Assembly: GCA_903893955.1 (NCBI GenBank)
Contig: CAITOG010000109.1
Location: 1-8,110, forward strand
Length of the DNA stretch: 8,110 nucleotides
Source of the DNA: an uncultured Actinomycetes bacterium
Lineage (GTDB): Bacteria; Actinomycetota; Acidimicrobiia; Acidimicrobiales; RAAP-2
Direction: 5' to 3'
The notes under the pieces are model-generated. The model was not told the origin of the DNA. It was given only the letters and a program-made list of their open reading frames with translations, and made no database searches. This document shows positions 1 through 6,164 of this stretch, piece by piece. The position numbers were made by a program, and so were the translations under genes. Every line of letters begins with the position of its first letter. Position 1 is the first letter of the stretch.

Positions 1-1061
1 CCACCGTCGAGCTGCACCATCGGGCGCAGGTCGGGCGGGATGACCGGGACAGCGCCCAGGATCATGGCAGCCGGGTCATTGATCCGACGGCCGTGCTCGT
101 CACGGCGGTTGAAGGCCGAGACGATCTTGAGGCGCTTGATCGCCTTCTGACGACGCTGGGCCGAGAGTGGCTTGCGACCATCAGATGCCTCGACGGCGTC
201 GCGCAGCTTGACCTCTTCCTCATCCAGGTCGATGCGCTCGATAAGCGACGAGATGGTCTCAGCACCCATGCCGCCCTCGAAGTAGTCCTCGAAGCGGATC
301 TTGAGCTCACGCCAGAGGAGCTCGTCCTCGATGATCTTGCGGCTGTGGAGCGCCTTGAACTCGGTCATCGACCGCTCGGCGATGTCGATCTCCTCGTCCG
401 CCCTCTCGCGGATCGAGACGATCTCCTTCTCGACGAGGCGCTGGCGCGCCTTGATCTCGGTGTCCTTCGCCCCCTCCTTCTCCAGGTCGGCGAGCTCGGC
501 CTCGAGCGCCTTGTAGCGACGATCGACGTCCAAGTCGCGACGCTTCTCGATCTCAGCGATCTCCTCGCGCAGCTCGACCTCGAGCTCCGGCAGATCGGTG
601 TGACGCTTGTCCTCGTCGACATAGGTCACGAGGTTGGCGGCGAAGTAGATGACCTTCTCGAGCTGCTTGGCCTTGAGCTCCTCGCGGGGCTCGGTGCCCA
701 TGAGCAGGTAGGCGAGCCACGACCTGGTGCCACGCAGGTACCAGATGTGGACGACCGGGGCGGCCAGCTCGATGTGGCCCATCCGCTCGCGGCGGACCTT
801 GGATCGGGTGACCTCGACGCCACAGCGCTCGCAGATGATGCCCTTGAATCGCACCCGCTTGTACTTGCCGCAGTAGCACTCCCAGTCCTTGGTCGGACCG
901 AAGATCTTCTCGCAGAACAGCCCGTCCTTCTCCGGACGAAGCGTCCGGTAGTTGATGGTCTCGGGCTTCTTCACTTCGCCGTTCGACCATCCACGAATCG
1001 AGTCCGCCGTAGCGAGACCGATCCGGAGCTGATCGAAGGTGTTCACGTCCAGCTTCGTCAT
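1..1061 (-). CDS. rpoC: DNA-directed RNA polymerase subunit beta' (5' part, runs off the window)
   Basis: This is the N-terminal 353 codons of the beta' subunit, which with beta forms the catalytic core of RNA polymerase; the NADFDGD active-site motif lies beyond the window edge. The protein opens MTKLDVNTFDQLRIGLATAD. The zinc-binding domain is complete, with Cys62, Cys64, Cys77 and Cys80 in the WECYCGKYKR...GIICERCGVEV context. ERMGHIELAAPVVHIWYLRG (about 92-111) follows. Residues about 150-240 are a charged, Glu/Lys/Arg-rich helical stretch matching the coiled-coil insertion typical of actinobacterial beta'. The fragment ends at VIPPDLRPMVQLDG. The ATG (1061-1059) overlaps the rpoB TGA (1060-1058) as ATGA, and a purine-rich AGAGAGGGG lies about 9 bases upstream inside rpoB. 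This junction implies one transcript and translational coupling. The identity is certain; the only incompleteness is truncation by the window. Confidence 0.98.
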   Translation of the reverse strand, partial: MTKLDVNTFDQLRIGLATADSIRGWSNGEVKKPETINYRTLRPEKDGLFCEKIFGPTKDWECYCGKYKRVRFKGIICERCGVEVTRSKVRRERMGHIELAAPVVHIWYLRGTRSWLAYLLMGTEPREELKAKQLEKVIYFAANLVTYVDEDKRHTDLPELEVELREEIAEIEKRRDLDVDRRYKALEAELADLEKEGAKDTEIKARQRLVEKEIVSIRERADEEIDIAERSMTEFKALHSRKIIEDELLWRELKIRFEDYFEGGMGAETISSLIERIDLDEEEVKLRDAVEASDGRKPLSAQRRQKAIKRLKIVSAFNRRDEHGRRINDPAAMILGAVPVIPPDLRPMVQLDG

Positions 1062-4000
1062 CGAACCAGACCCCTCTCTGCCGCGCGTCGTGCGTCTTCT
1101 TCGTCACTGCCCCGCTCTGGGCGGCTGATGTCGATCCCGAGCTCCTCGGCCGCCCTGAAGACGTCCTCGTCGATCTCGGCCATCTCGATCTGCTGACCGG
1201 CGTCGTTGAGCACCTCGACATCGAGGCACAAGGACTGCATCTCCTTGATGAGCACCTTGAAGCTCTCGGGGATGCCCGGCTCGGGGATGTTCTCGCCCTT
1301 CACGATGGCCTCGTAGACCTTCACCCGGCCGAGCACGTCGTCCGACTTGATGGTCAAGAGCTCCTGGAGGGCGTAGGCAGCGCCGTACGCCTCGAGTGCC
1401 CAGACCTCCATCTCACCGAAGCGCTGCCCACCGAACTGGGCCTTCCCGCCGAGCGGCTGCTGGGTGATCATCGAGTACGGGCCCGTGGAGCGAGCGTGGA
1501 TCTTGTCGTCGACCAGGTGGGCGAGCTTCAAGATGTAGACGTAGCCGACCGAGATCGGGTTGTCGTACGCCTCGCCGGTGCGGCCGTTGAACAGCTGGGC
1601 CTTGCCATCGTCCTGGATCTGGACGGTGCCGTCGGCCGAGTCGCTGTTGAGCTCCTGGAAGATCTTCTTGATCGTCGGGTGCTTCCCAGCATCCTCGACC
1701 TCGTCCCAGTGCGCACCGTCGAAGGCAGGGGTGGCGACCCACGCAGCCGGCTGGGTCCTCGGACGGGTCTTGCGTAGCGCGCCGTCGCCCTTGCCCGAGG
1801 TGCCGGTGCCCTCGTTGATCTCGAGGCCCTTCCAACCGTGCCGGGCTGCGTAGCCCAGGTGGCTCTCGAGCACCTGCCCCACGTTCATCCGGGAGGGGAC
1901 GCCCAGCGGGTTCAAGATGATGTCGACAGGCGAGCCGTCAGCCAGGTACGGCATGTCCTCGACAGGGAGGATCTTCGAGATGACGCCCTTGTTGCCGTGG
2001 CGGCCGGCGAGCTTGTCGCCCTCAGAGATCTTTCGCTTCTGAGCCACGTAGACGCGGACCAGGGCATTGACGCCGGGGGGCAGCTCGTGGGAGTCCTCAC
2101 GAGAGAACACGCGCACGTCGATGACCTTGCCGGACTCGCCATGCGGGACCTTGAGGGAGGTGTCACGCACCTCACGGGCCTTCTCGCCGAAGATGGCGCG
2201 CAGCAGGCGCTCCTCTGGGGTCTGCTCGGTCTCACCCTTCGGGGTGACCTTGCCGACCAGCACGTCGCCGGGGCCGACCTCTGCGCCCACGCGGATGATG
2301 CCGCGGTCGTCCAGGTCAGCCAGGATCTCCTCGGAGAGGTTCGGGATGTCCCGGGTGATCTCCTCTTCGCCGAGCTTGGTGTCACGGGCGTCGATCTCGT
2401 GCTCCTCGATGTGGATCGAGGTGAGCACGTCGTCGCGCACGAGGCGCTCGGAGAGGATGATGGCGTCCTCGTAGTTGTAGCCCTCCCACGGCATGAAGGC
2501 CACGAGGAGGTTCTTGCCGAGTGCCAGCTCCCCGTTGTGGGTTGACGGGCCGTCCGCGATCAGGTCGCCCTGGGCGAGCTTCTGCCCCTCGTCGACCAGC
2601 GGTCGCTGGTTGATCGCAGTGTTCTGGTTCGAACGGCGGAACTTGGCCAGCACGTAGGTCTTCTTGCCGAGCGGGTGTCCGTTGTGGTCCTTCTGACCGG
2701 ACTTGTAGTCGACGACCACGTGGTCACCGGTCACCTCGAGCACGGTGCCAGCGCCCTCGGCGGTGATGACGTCACCTGCGTCACGTGCGGCACGCGCCTC
2801 GATGCCGGTGCCGATGTACGGCGCCTCCGGCACGACGAGCGGGACCGCCTGCTTCTGCATGTTGGCGCCCATGAGGGCACGGTTGGCGTCGTCGTGCTCG
2901 ACGAAGGGGATCAGCGCGGTGGACACCGAGATGATCTGCTTCGGGCTGACGTCGATGAGGTCGACCTCTGCGGGCGGCACGTAGTCGATCTCCGACGTGG
3001 TGCCGTAGCTCGAGTTGGCGGAGCCCATCCGCACGCCGGTGCCGGCGGGGCCACGACGCACGAGGACTCGGTCCTCGAGGAAGTTGCCCTTGGCGTCGAT
3101 CGGCGTGTTGGCCTGGGCGATGACGTGCTCCTCTTCCTCGTCAGCGGCGAGGTAGACGACGTCGTCGGTCACGCGACCCTTGATGACCTTGCGGTACGGG
3201 GTCTCGATGAAGCCGTAGTCGTTGACCTTGGCATAGGTGGCAAGCGAGCCGATCAGGCCGATGTTCGGACCTTCCGGGGTCTCGATCGGGCACATACGGC
3301 CGTAGTGAGAGCTGTGGACGTCTCGAACCTCGAAGCCGGCGCGCTCCCTCGAGAGGCCGCCGGGGCCGAGCGCTGAGAGGCGACGCTTGTGGGCGAGGCC
3401 TGAGAGCGGGTTGTTCTGGTCCATGAACTGGCTGAGCTGGCTGGTTCCGAAGAACTCCTTGACCGCAGCCACGACCGGGCGGATGTTGATGAGCGACTGC
3501 GGCGTGATCGCCTCGACGTCTTGGGTGCTCATGCGCTCGCGCACCACCCGCTCCATCCGAGACAGGCCGACGCGGACCTGGTTCTGGATGAGCTCGCCGA
3601 CCGAGCGGATACGACGGTTGGCGAAGTGGTCCTGGTCGTCGATGCGGTAGCTGGTCTCACCGTCGGCCATGTGCTTGGCCAGGTGGAGCATGTAGGTGCT
3701 CGCAGCGAGGATCTCAGACGGGGCCAAGGTGCCCTGGCTCTCGCCTGGGCGGTCCAGCTTGACCTTCAAGATGTCCTCGATGCGCTCGATCTCTGGGCCG
3801 AGCTTGCGGTTCAACTTGTAGCGACCGACGCGGGTGAGGTCGTAGCGCTTCGGGTTGAAGAAGGCGTTCTCGAAGTACTGGCGCGCCGACTCAGCCGAGA
3901 GCGGCTCGCCTGGACGGGCCCGCTTGTAGATCTCGAGGAGAGCGTCTTCCTTGGTCTCGAGCGACCCCTGCTCCTTGGCCCACTGGGCCTCGAGGAAGTC

Positions 4001-4651
4001 GAAGTGACCGACGAAGCGGTCGTAGAAGGCCTCGTCCTCGTAGCCCAGCGCTCGCAGCAGCGTGAAGAGCGACAGACGGCGCTTGCGGGCCACACGGGTC
4101 CCGGCGTTGACGTCACGGTTGGGCTTGTTCTCGATGTCGAACTCGATCCACTCACCACGGTACGGGTGGATGGTGCCGGTGAAGAGGGTCTTTGCGTCAC
4201 GGCCCGGGGCGAAGATCGCGCCCGGGGAGCGGACCAGCTGGCTGACGACCACTCGCTCGGTGCCGTTGACGACGAACGTCCCACGGTCGGTCATCATCGG
4301 GAAGTCCCCCATGAAGACCGTCTGCTCCTTGATCTCGCCGGTGTCGGCGTTCATGAAGCGAGCACGCACGAAGATCGGTGCGGAGTAGGTCATGTCCTTC
4401 TCCTTGCACTCCTCGACCGTGAACTTCGGTCCGGGGCGCAGGTCAGGATCAGACGGGTCGAACTCGAGCTCGAGGCTCAAGCGACCGGTGAAGTCCTCGA
4501 TAGGGCTGATGTCCTCGAACGCCTCCTGGAGGCCATGGTCAAGGAACCACCTGAAGCTCTCTCGCTGGATAGCGATCAGGTCTGGAAGGGGAAGGGCCTC
4601 GTCGATGTTGGCGAACGAGACGCGCTCGGGACTCTGGGACCGTGAAGGCAA
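1058..4651 (-). CDS. rpoB: DNA-directed RNA polymerase subunit beta
   Basis: Catalytic-core beta subunit, 1197 residues from the chosen TTG start. Visible landmarks (numbered from that TTG): ELSPIEDF-like segment EDISPIEDFTG near 46-56; GTERVVVSQLVRSPG near 130-144; rifampicin-pocket cluster GTSQLSQFMDQNNPLSG then HKRRLSALGPGG near 402-432; HYGRMCPIETPEGPNIGLIG near 449-468; MPWEGYNYEDAI near 720-731; GDKLAGRHGNKGVISKILP near 878-896; SMITQQPLGGKAQFGGQRFG near 1060-1079 and LLTIKSDD near 1098-1105, which pack against beta'. The sequence follows the mycobacterial/streptomycete pattern closely. I prefer TTG at 4651 because GAGGAG sits 7 bases upstream; the alternative in-frame GTG at 4666 adds five residues (MRSRP), has no Shine-Dalgarno, and would bury this one in its own codons. 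Oddities are an Ala at the E. coli Thr525 position and about 17 extra residues near 534-556 compared with M. tuberculosis as I remember it. The last codon overlaps rpoC. Confidence 0.98.
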   Translation of the reverse strand: MPSRSQSPERVSFANIDEALPLPDLIAIQRESFRWFLDHGLQEAFEDISPIEDFTGRLSLELEFDPSDPDLRPGPKFTVEECKEKDMTYSAPIFVRARFMNADTGEIKEQTVFMGDFPMMTDRGTFVVNGTERVVVSQLVRSPGAIFAPGRDAKTLFTGTIHPYRGEWIEFDIENKPNRDVNAGTRVARKRRLSLFTLLRALGYEDEAFYDRFVGHFDFLEAQWAKEQGSLETKEDALLEIYKRARPGEPLSAESARQYFENAFFNPKRYDLTRVGRYKLNRKLGPEIERIEDILKVKLDRPGESQGTLAPSEILAASTYMLHLAKHMADGETSYRIDDQDHFANRRIRSVGELIQNQVRVGLSRMERVVRERMSTQDVEAITPQSLINIRPVVAAVKEFFGTSQLSQFMDQNNPLSGLAHKRRLSALGPGGLSRERAGFEVRDVHSSHYGRMCPIETPEGPNIGLIGSLATYAKVNDYGFIETPYRKVIKGRVTDDVVYLAADEEEEHVIAQANTPIDAKGNFLEDRVLVRRGPAGTGVRMGSANSSYGTTSEIDYVPPAEVDLIDVSPKQIISVSTALIPFVEHDDANRALMGANMQKQAVPLVVPEAPYIGTGIEARAARDAGDVITAEGAGTVLEVTGDHVVVDYKSGQKDHNGHPLGKKTYVLAKFRRSNQNTAINQRPLVDEGQKLAQGDLIADGPSTHNGELALGKNLLVAFMPWEGYNYEDAIILSERLVRDDVLTSIHIEEHEIDARDTKLGEEEITRDIPNLSEEILADLDDRGIIRVGAEVGPGDVLVGKVTPKGETEQTPEERLLRAIFGEKAREVRDTSLKVPHGESGKVIDVRVFSREDSHELPPGVNALVRVYVAQKRKISEGDKLAGRHGNKGVISKILPVEDMPYLADGSPVDIILNPLGVPSRMNVGQVLESHLGYAARHGWKGLEINEGTGTSGKGDGALRKTRPRTQPAAWVATPAFDGAHWDEVEDAGKHPTIKKIFQELNSDSADGTVQIQDDGKAQLFNGRTGEAYDNPISVGYVYILKLAHLVDDKIHARSTGPYSMITQQPLGGKAQFGGQRFGEMEVWALEAYGAAYALQELLTIKSDDVLGRVKVYEAIVKGENIPEPGIPESFKVLIKEMQSLCLDVEVLNDAGQQIEMAEIDEDVFRAAEELGIDISRPERGSDEEDARRAAERGLVR

Positions 4652-4658
4652 CGGCCTA

Positions 4659-4664
4659 CTCCTC
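4659..4664 (-). promoter_or_regulatory. rpoB ribosome binding site (GAGGAG), decides a TTG start
   Basis: On the minus strand GAGGAG is followed by seven bases (TAGGCCG) and then an in-frame TTG (4651-4649). This is near-ideal Shine-Dalgarno spacing. The upstream GTG (4666) overlaps this motif and is preceded only by ATTCAGCCA, which has no anti-16S complementarity. The site therefore argues for initiation at TTG. The sequence shows the motif and spacing directly; actual use is inferred. Confidence 0.7.
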
Positions 4665-4790
4665 ACTGGCTGAATTACGGTGCGGACGACTGAGCTGGGG
4701 TTCGGTGGGCGGACGACCGGTCATCCGAGCGCGGAGACGGCACAACAAAGGTGCTGCGACATCGGCAGACAAGGAGACACGGTAGATGGG

Positions 4791-4819
4791 ATGCTACCCC
4801 TGATCCGAGCCGAGCACAA
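4791..4819 (-). promoter_or_regulatory. Putative downstream rpoB promoter (P2)
   Basis: Read on the minus strand, TTGTGC (4819-4814) is separated by exactly 17 bases from TAGCAT (4796-4791). The second hexamer fits the TAnnnT pattern of vegetative (sigma-A/HrdB class) promoters and matches four of six TATAAT positions; the first keeps TTG and one further consensus position. A purine start would fall near 4783, giving a 5' untranslated region of about 130 bases before the rpoB TTG. The location in the rplL-rpoB gap and the orientation support function. Weaker -35 than the upstream candidate. Confidence 0.55.
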
Positions 4820-4875
4820 GAGAGGCCTTCGGGATCACCCGAATGCGCCCCGGGAACAAGCCCGTGCTGTGCGCG

Positions 4876-4904
4876 ACCCTACGGATCAGCCGCCCGTGAG
4901 TCAA
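4876..4904 (-). promoter_or_regulatory. Putative upstream rpoB promoter (P1)
   Basis: On the minus strand TTGACT (4904-4899), five of six matches to TTGACA, is followed by a 17-base spacer and TAGGGT (4881-4876), a TAnnnT hexamer of the kind common in actinobacterial housekeeping promoters. A start near 4868-4870 would leave a leader of about 220 bases. The -35 begins only six bases after the hairpin at 4911-4941, so transcription from rplJL could be damped there and rpoBC restarted at once. This is the better of the two candidates on consensus match. Separate promoters for rpoBC, distinct from rplJL, are known in other actinobacteria. Confidence 0.65.
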
Positions 4905-4910
4905 GGAACC

Positions 4911-4941
4911 TCGACCCCGGACCCGCGAGGCCCGGGGTCGA
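4911..4941 (-). terminator. GC-rich hairpin downstream of rplL (attenuator, terminator or processing site)
   Basis: Perfect 10-base inverted repeat TCGACCCCGG / CCGGGGTCGA around an 11-base loop, beginning about 20 bases after the rplL stop codon. On the minus strand the stem is followed by GGTTCCTTGACTC with no clear U-tract, so this is not a classical intrinsic terminator. Many high-GC actinobacterial terminators lack a U-run. In E. coli the equivalent rplL-rpoB gap holds a partial attenuator and an RNase III processing stem. Position and stem strength suggest it lowers rpoBC read-through or stabilises the rplL 3' end. The stem is seen; the role is inferred. Confidence 0.5.
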
Positions 4942-4962
4942 CGCCCTTGATGAAGAGGTGAG

Positions 4963-5361
4963 CTACTTGAGCTCGACGGTGGCGCCGGCGCCCTCAAGGG
5001 CAGCCTTGGCCTTCTCGGCGTCGTCCTTCGACACCTTCTCGAGGACCGGCTTGGGCGCCGAGTCGACGAGGTCCTTGGCCTCCTTGAGGCCGAGGCTCGT
5101 GAGCCCGCGGACTTCCTTGATCACGCCGATCTTCTTGTCACCAGCGCTGGTGAGGATGACGTCGAACTCGCTCTGCTCCTCGGCACCGCCGGCAGCATCG
5201 CCACCGGCACCGCCGGCAGCAGGGGCGGCAGCCACGGCCACCGGAGCGGCTGCGGTCACACCGAAGCGCTCCTCGAAGTCAGTCAGCAGCTCGCTGAGCT
5301 CGATGACAGAGAGCTCGGCGATGCCATCGAGGATCTGCTCTTTGGTCAGGGTTCCAGCCAT
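4963..5361 (-). CDS. rplL: 50S ribosomal protein L7/L12
   Basis: 132-residue stalk protein, present in several copies per ribosome, which recruits and stimulates translational GTPases. The N-terminal dimerisation and L10-binding domain (about 1-35) includes LTKEQILDGIAELSVIELSE. The flexible hinge (about 36-62) is very rich in Ala and Gly. The C-terminal factor-binding domain (about 64-132) carries the conserved KKIGVIKEVRGLTSLGLKEA helix pair and VSKDDAEKAKAALEGAGATV, ending in VELK. The length is at the upper end of the family's 120-130 residues because of the hinge. The ATG is preceded by AAGGA with seven-base spacing, and the stop is TAG. It follows rplJ by 44 bases, consistent with one rplJL transcript producing an excess of L12 over L10 through its own strong ribosome binding site. 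Confidence 0.98.
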   Translation of the reverse strand: MAGTLTKEQILDGIAELSVIELSELLTDFEERFGVTAAAPVAVAAAPAAGGAGGDAAGGAEEQSEFDVILTSAGDKKIGVIKEVRGLTSLGLKEAKDLVDSAPKPVLEKVSKDDAEKAKAALEGAGATVELK

Positions 5362-5384
5362 TGGGGTTTCCTTTCGTGTTTCGA

Positions 5385-5397
5385 TCAGTTGTTGGGA
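5385..5397 (-). repeat. 13-base repeat, copy in the rplJ-rplL gap
   Basis: Minus-strand TCCCAACAACTGA, nine bases after the rplJ stop codon. An identical copy lies at 6315-6327 in the gap upstream of rplJ. Loosely similar bases follow both copies (CGAAACACGAAAGG here, CGCCGAAGACATCCGG there). The rplL Shine-Dalgarno AAGGA is just downstream. No function known to me. Confidence 0.5.
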
Positions 5398-5405
5398 TTG
5401 AAGAA

Positions 5406-6164
5406 TCAGTCGTCAGTGCTGTCGCCAGCGGGTGCCTCGTCGGCTGCCGGCTCCTGCGCGGGAGCCTCATCGACAGCAGGTGCCTCGGCGACGGGTGCAG
5501 CCGTGTCAGCGGCCTCATCGGTGGCCTCCACCGGTGCTTCGTCGACAGGTGCCGCATCAGTGGTCTCGTCAGCGGGCTCTGCTGGTGCTTCGTCGACAGG
5601 TGCCTCGTCGGTGGCTGGCGCCTCGACAGCCGGCGCCTCCTCGGCGGGCTTGGAGTCGATCAGCGCACGCAGGCCGTAGGCAAAGCTCTGCGGGACCGCC
5701 TTGAACAGACCAGCCAACGACTGCATCGGCGAGGCGATGAGGCCGGCGAGCTGGGCGAGGAGGACCTCGCGGGACGGGAGGCTGGCCAGGGCCTTGAGGT
5801 CAGTGGCCGACAGGGCCTTGCCGTCGAGGACGCCACCCTTGATGACGAGCTCAGGGTTGTCCTTGGCGAAATCACGGAGCGCCTTGGCGACCGCGCTCAC
5901 GTCACCCTCGATGAAGGTGATGGCGGTCGGACCGGTCAGGTGTTCGCTGATCCCCTCGTGGTCGCCGCCAGCGACAGCCAGCTTGACCAGGGTGTTCTTG
6001 AAGACCTTGTAGTCGCCGCCGACGGCGCGAAGGTTCCGACGGAGCTCGGCCATCGCTGCAACGGTCAGGCCGCGATACTCGGTGACGACAGATGCCTGCG
6101 CCCCCTCGAGGCGCTCACGCACCTCGTCGACGACTGCGACCTTGTCTGCTCTCGGGTTGTCCAT
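5406..6164 (-). CDS. rplJ: 50S ribosomal protein L10 with long acidic C-terminal tail
   Basis: L10 anchors the L7/L12 dimers to the ribosome and, as a complex with them, usually represses its own operon. The 252-residue product starts MDNPRADKVAVVDEVRERLE. Recognisable L10 core segments are VVTEYRGLTVAAMAELRRNL (26-45), YKVFKNTLVKLA (52-63), LTGPTAITFIEGD (76-88), LVIKGGVLDG (106-115) and SREVLLAQLAGLI (131-143); a helical L12-binding region runs to about residue 172. Residues 173-252 are an added low-complexity tail rich in Ala, Pro, Glu and Asp with five DEAP units and no basic residue, whereas bacterial L10 is normally about 165-180 residues. The ATG at 6164 has GGAGG seven bases upstream. 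The frame stays open to an earlier ATG at 6299, but that part is non-conserved, lacks a ribosome site and overlaps the leader, so I excluded it. Confidence 0.96.
   Translation of the reverse strand: MDNPRADKVAVVDEVRERLEGAQASVVTEYRGLTVAAMAELRRNLRAVGGDYKVFKNTLVKLAVAGGDHEGISEHLTGPTAITFIEGDVSAVAKALRDFAKDNPELVIKGGVLDGKALSATDLKALASLPSREVLLAQLAGLIASPMQSLAGLFKAVPQSFAYGLRALIDSKPAEEAPAVEAPATDEAPVDEAPAEPADETTDAAPVDEAPVEATDEAADTAAPVAEAPAVDEAPAQEPAADEAPAGDSTDD
5533..5604 (-). repeat. In-frame 21-base direct repeat in the rplJ tail
   Basis: Two exact 21-base copies (5533-5553 and 5584-5604), 51 bases apart, which is 17 codons in the same frame. Each encodes APVDEAP. The surrounding tail contains further diverged DEAP and EAPA units. 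The exact nucleotide identity, not just shared amino acids, suggests recent duplication or slippage within the tail. Confidence 0.75.

Noticed and set aside
93..1196. Long plus-strand reading frame opposite rpoC (367 codons)
   Set aside because: It lies entirely antisense to unmistakable rpoC/rpoB, has the Leu/Asp/Val/Arg-heavy composition typical of the complement of GC-rich genes, and shows no recognisable domain.
3521..4645. Long plus-strand reading frame opposite the 5' part of rpoB (374 codons)
   Set aside because: Antisense shadow of conserved rpoB with biased composition and no recognisable motif. The frames at 1838-2545, 2675-3376 and 5361-6365 are rejected for the same reason.
4682..4717. 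GCGGACGAC direct repeat (two copies 27 bases apart) in the rpoB leader
   Set aside because: Nine bases in GC-rich DNA is within chance expectation, and there is no symmetry or operator-like spacing to support a binding site.
4680..4961. Plus-strand 93-codon frame filling the rplL-rpoB gap
   Set aside because: Its GTG start has no Shine-Dalgarno, the product is not recognisable, and the region is better explained by the hairpin and two promoters on the other strand.
4794..4997. Minus-strand 67-codon frame overlapping the end of rplL
   Set aside because: Starts out of frame inside rplL, is low-complexity at its N-terminus (Pro/Ser run), and crosses the hairpin and P1.
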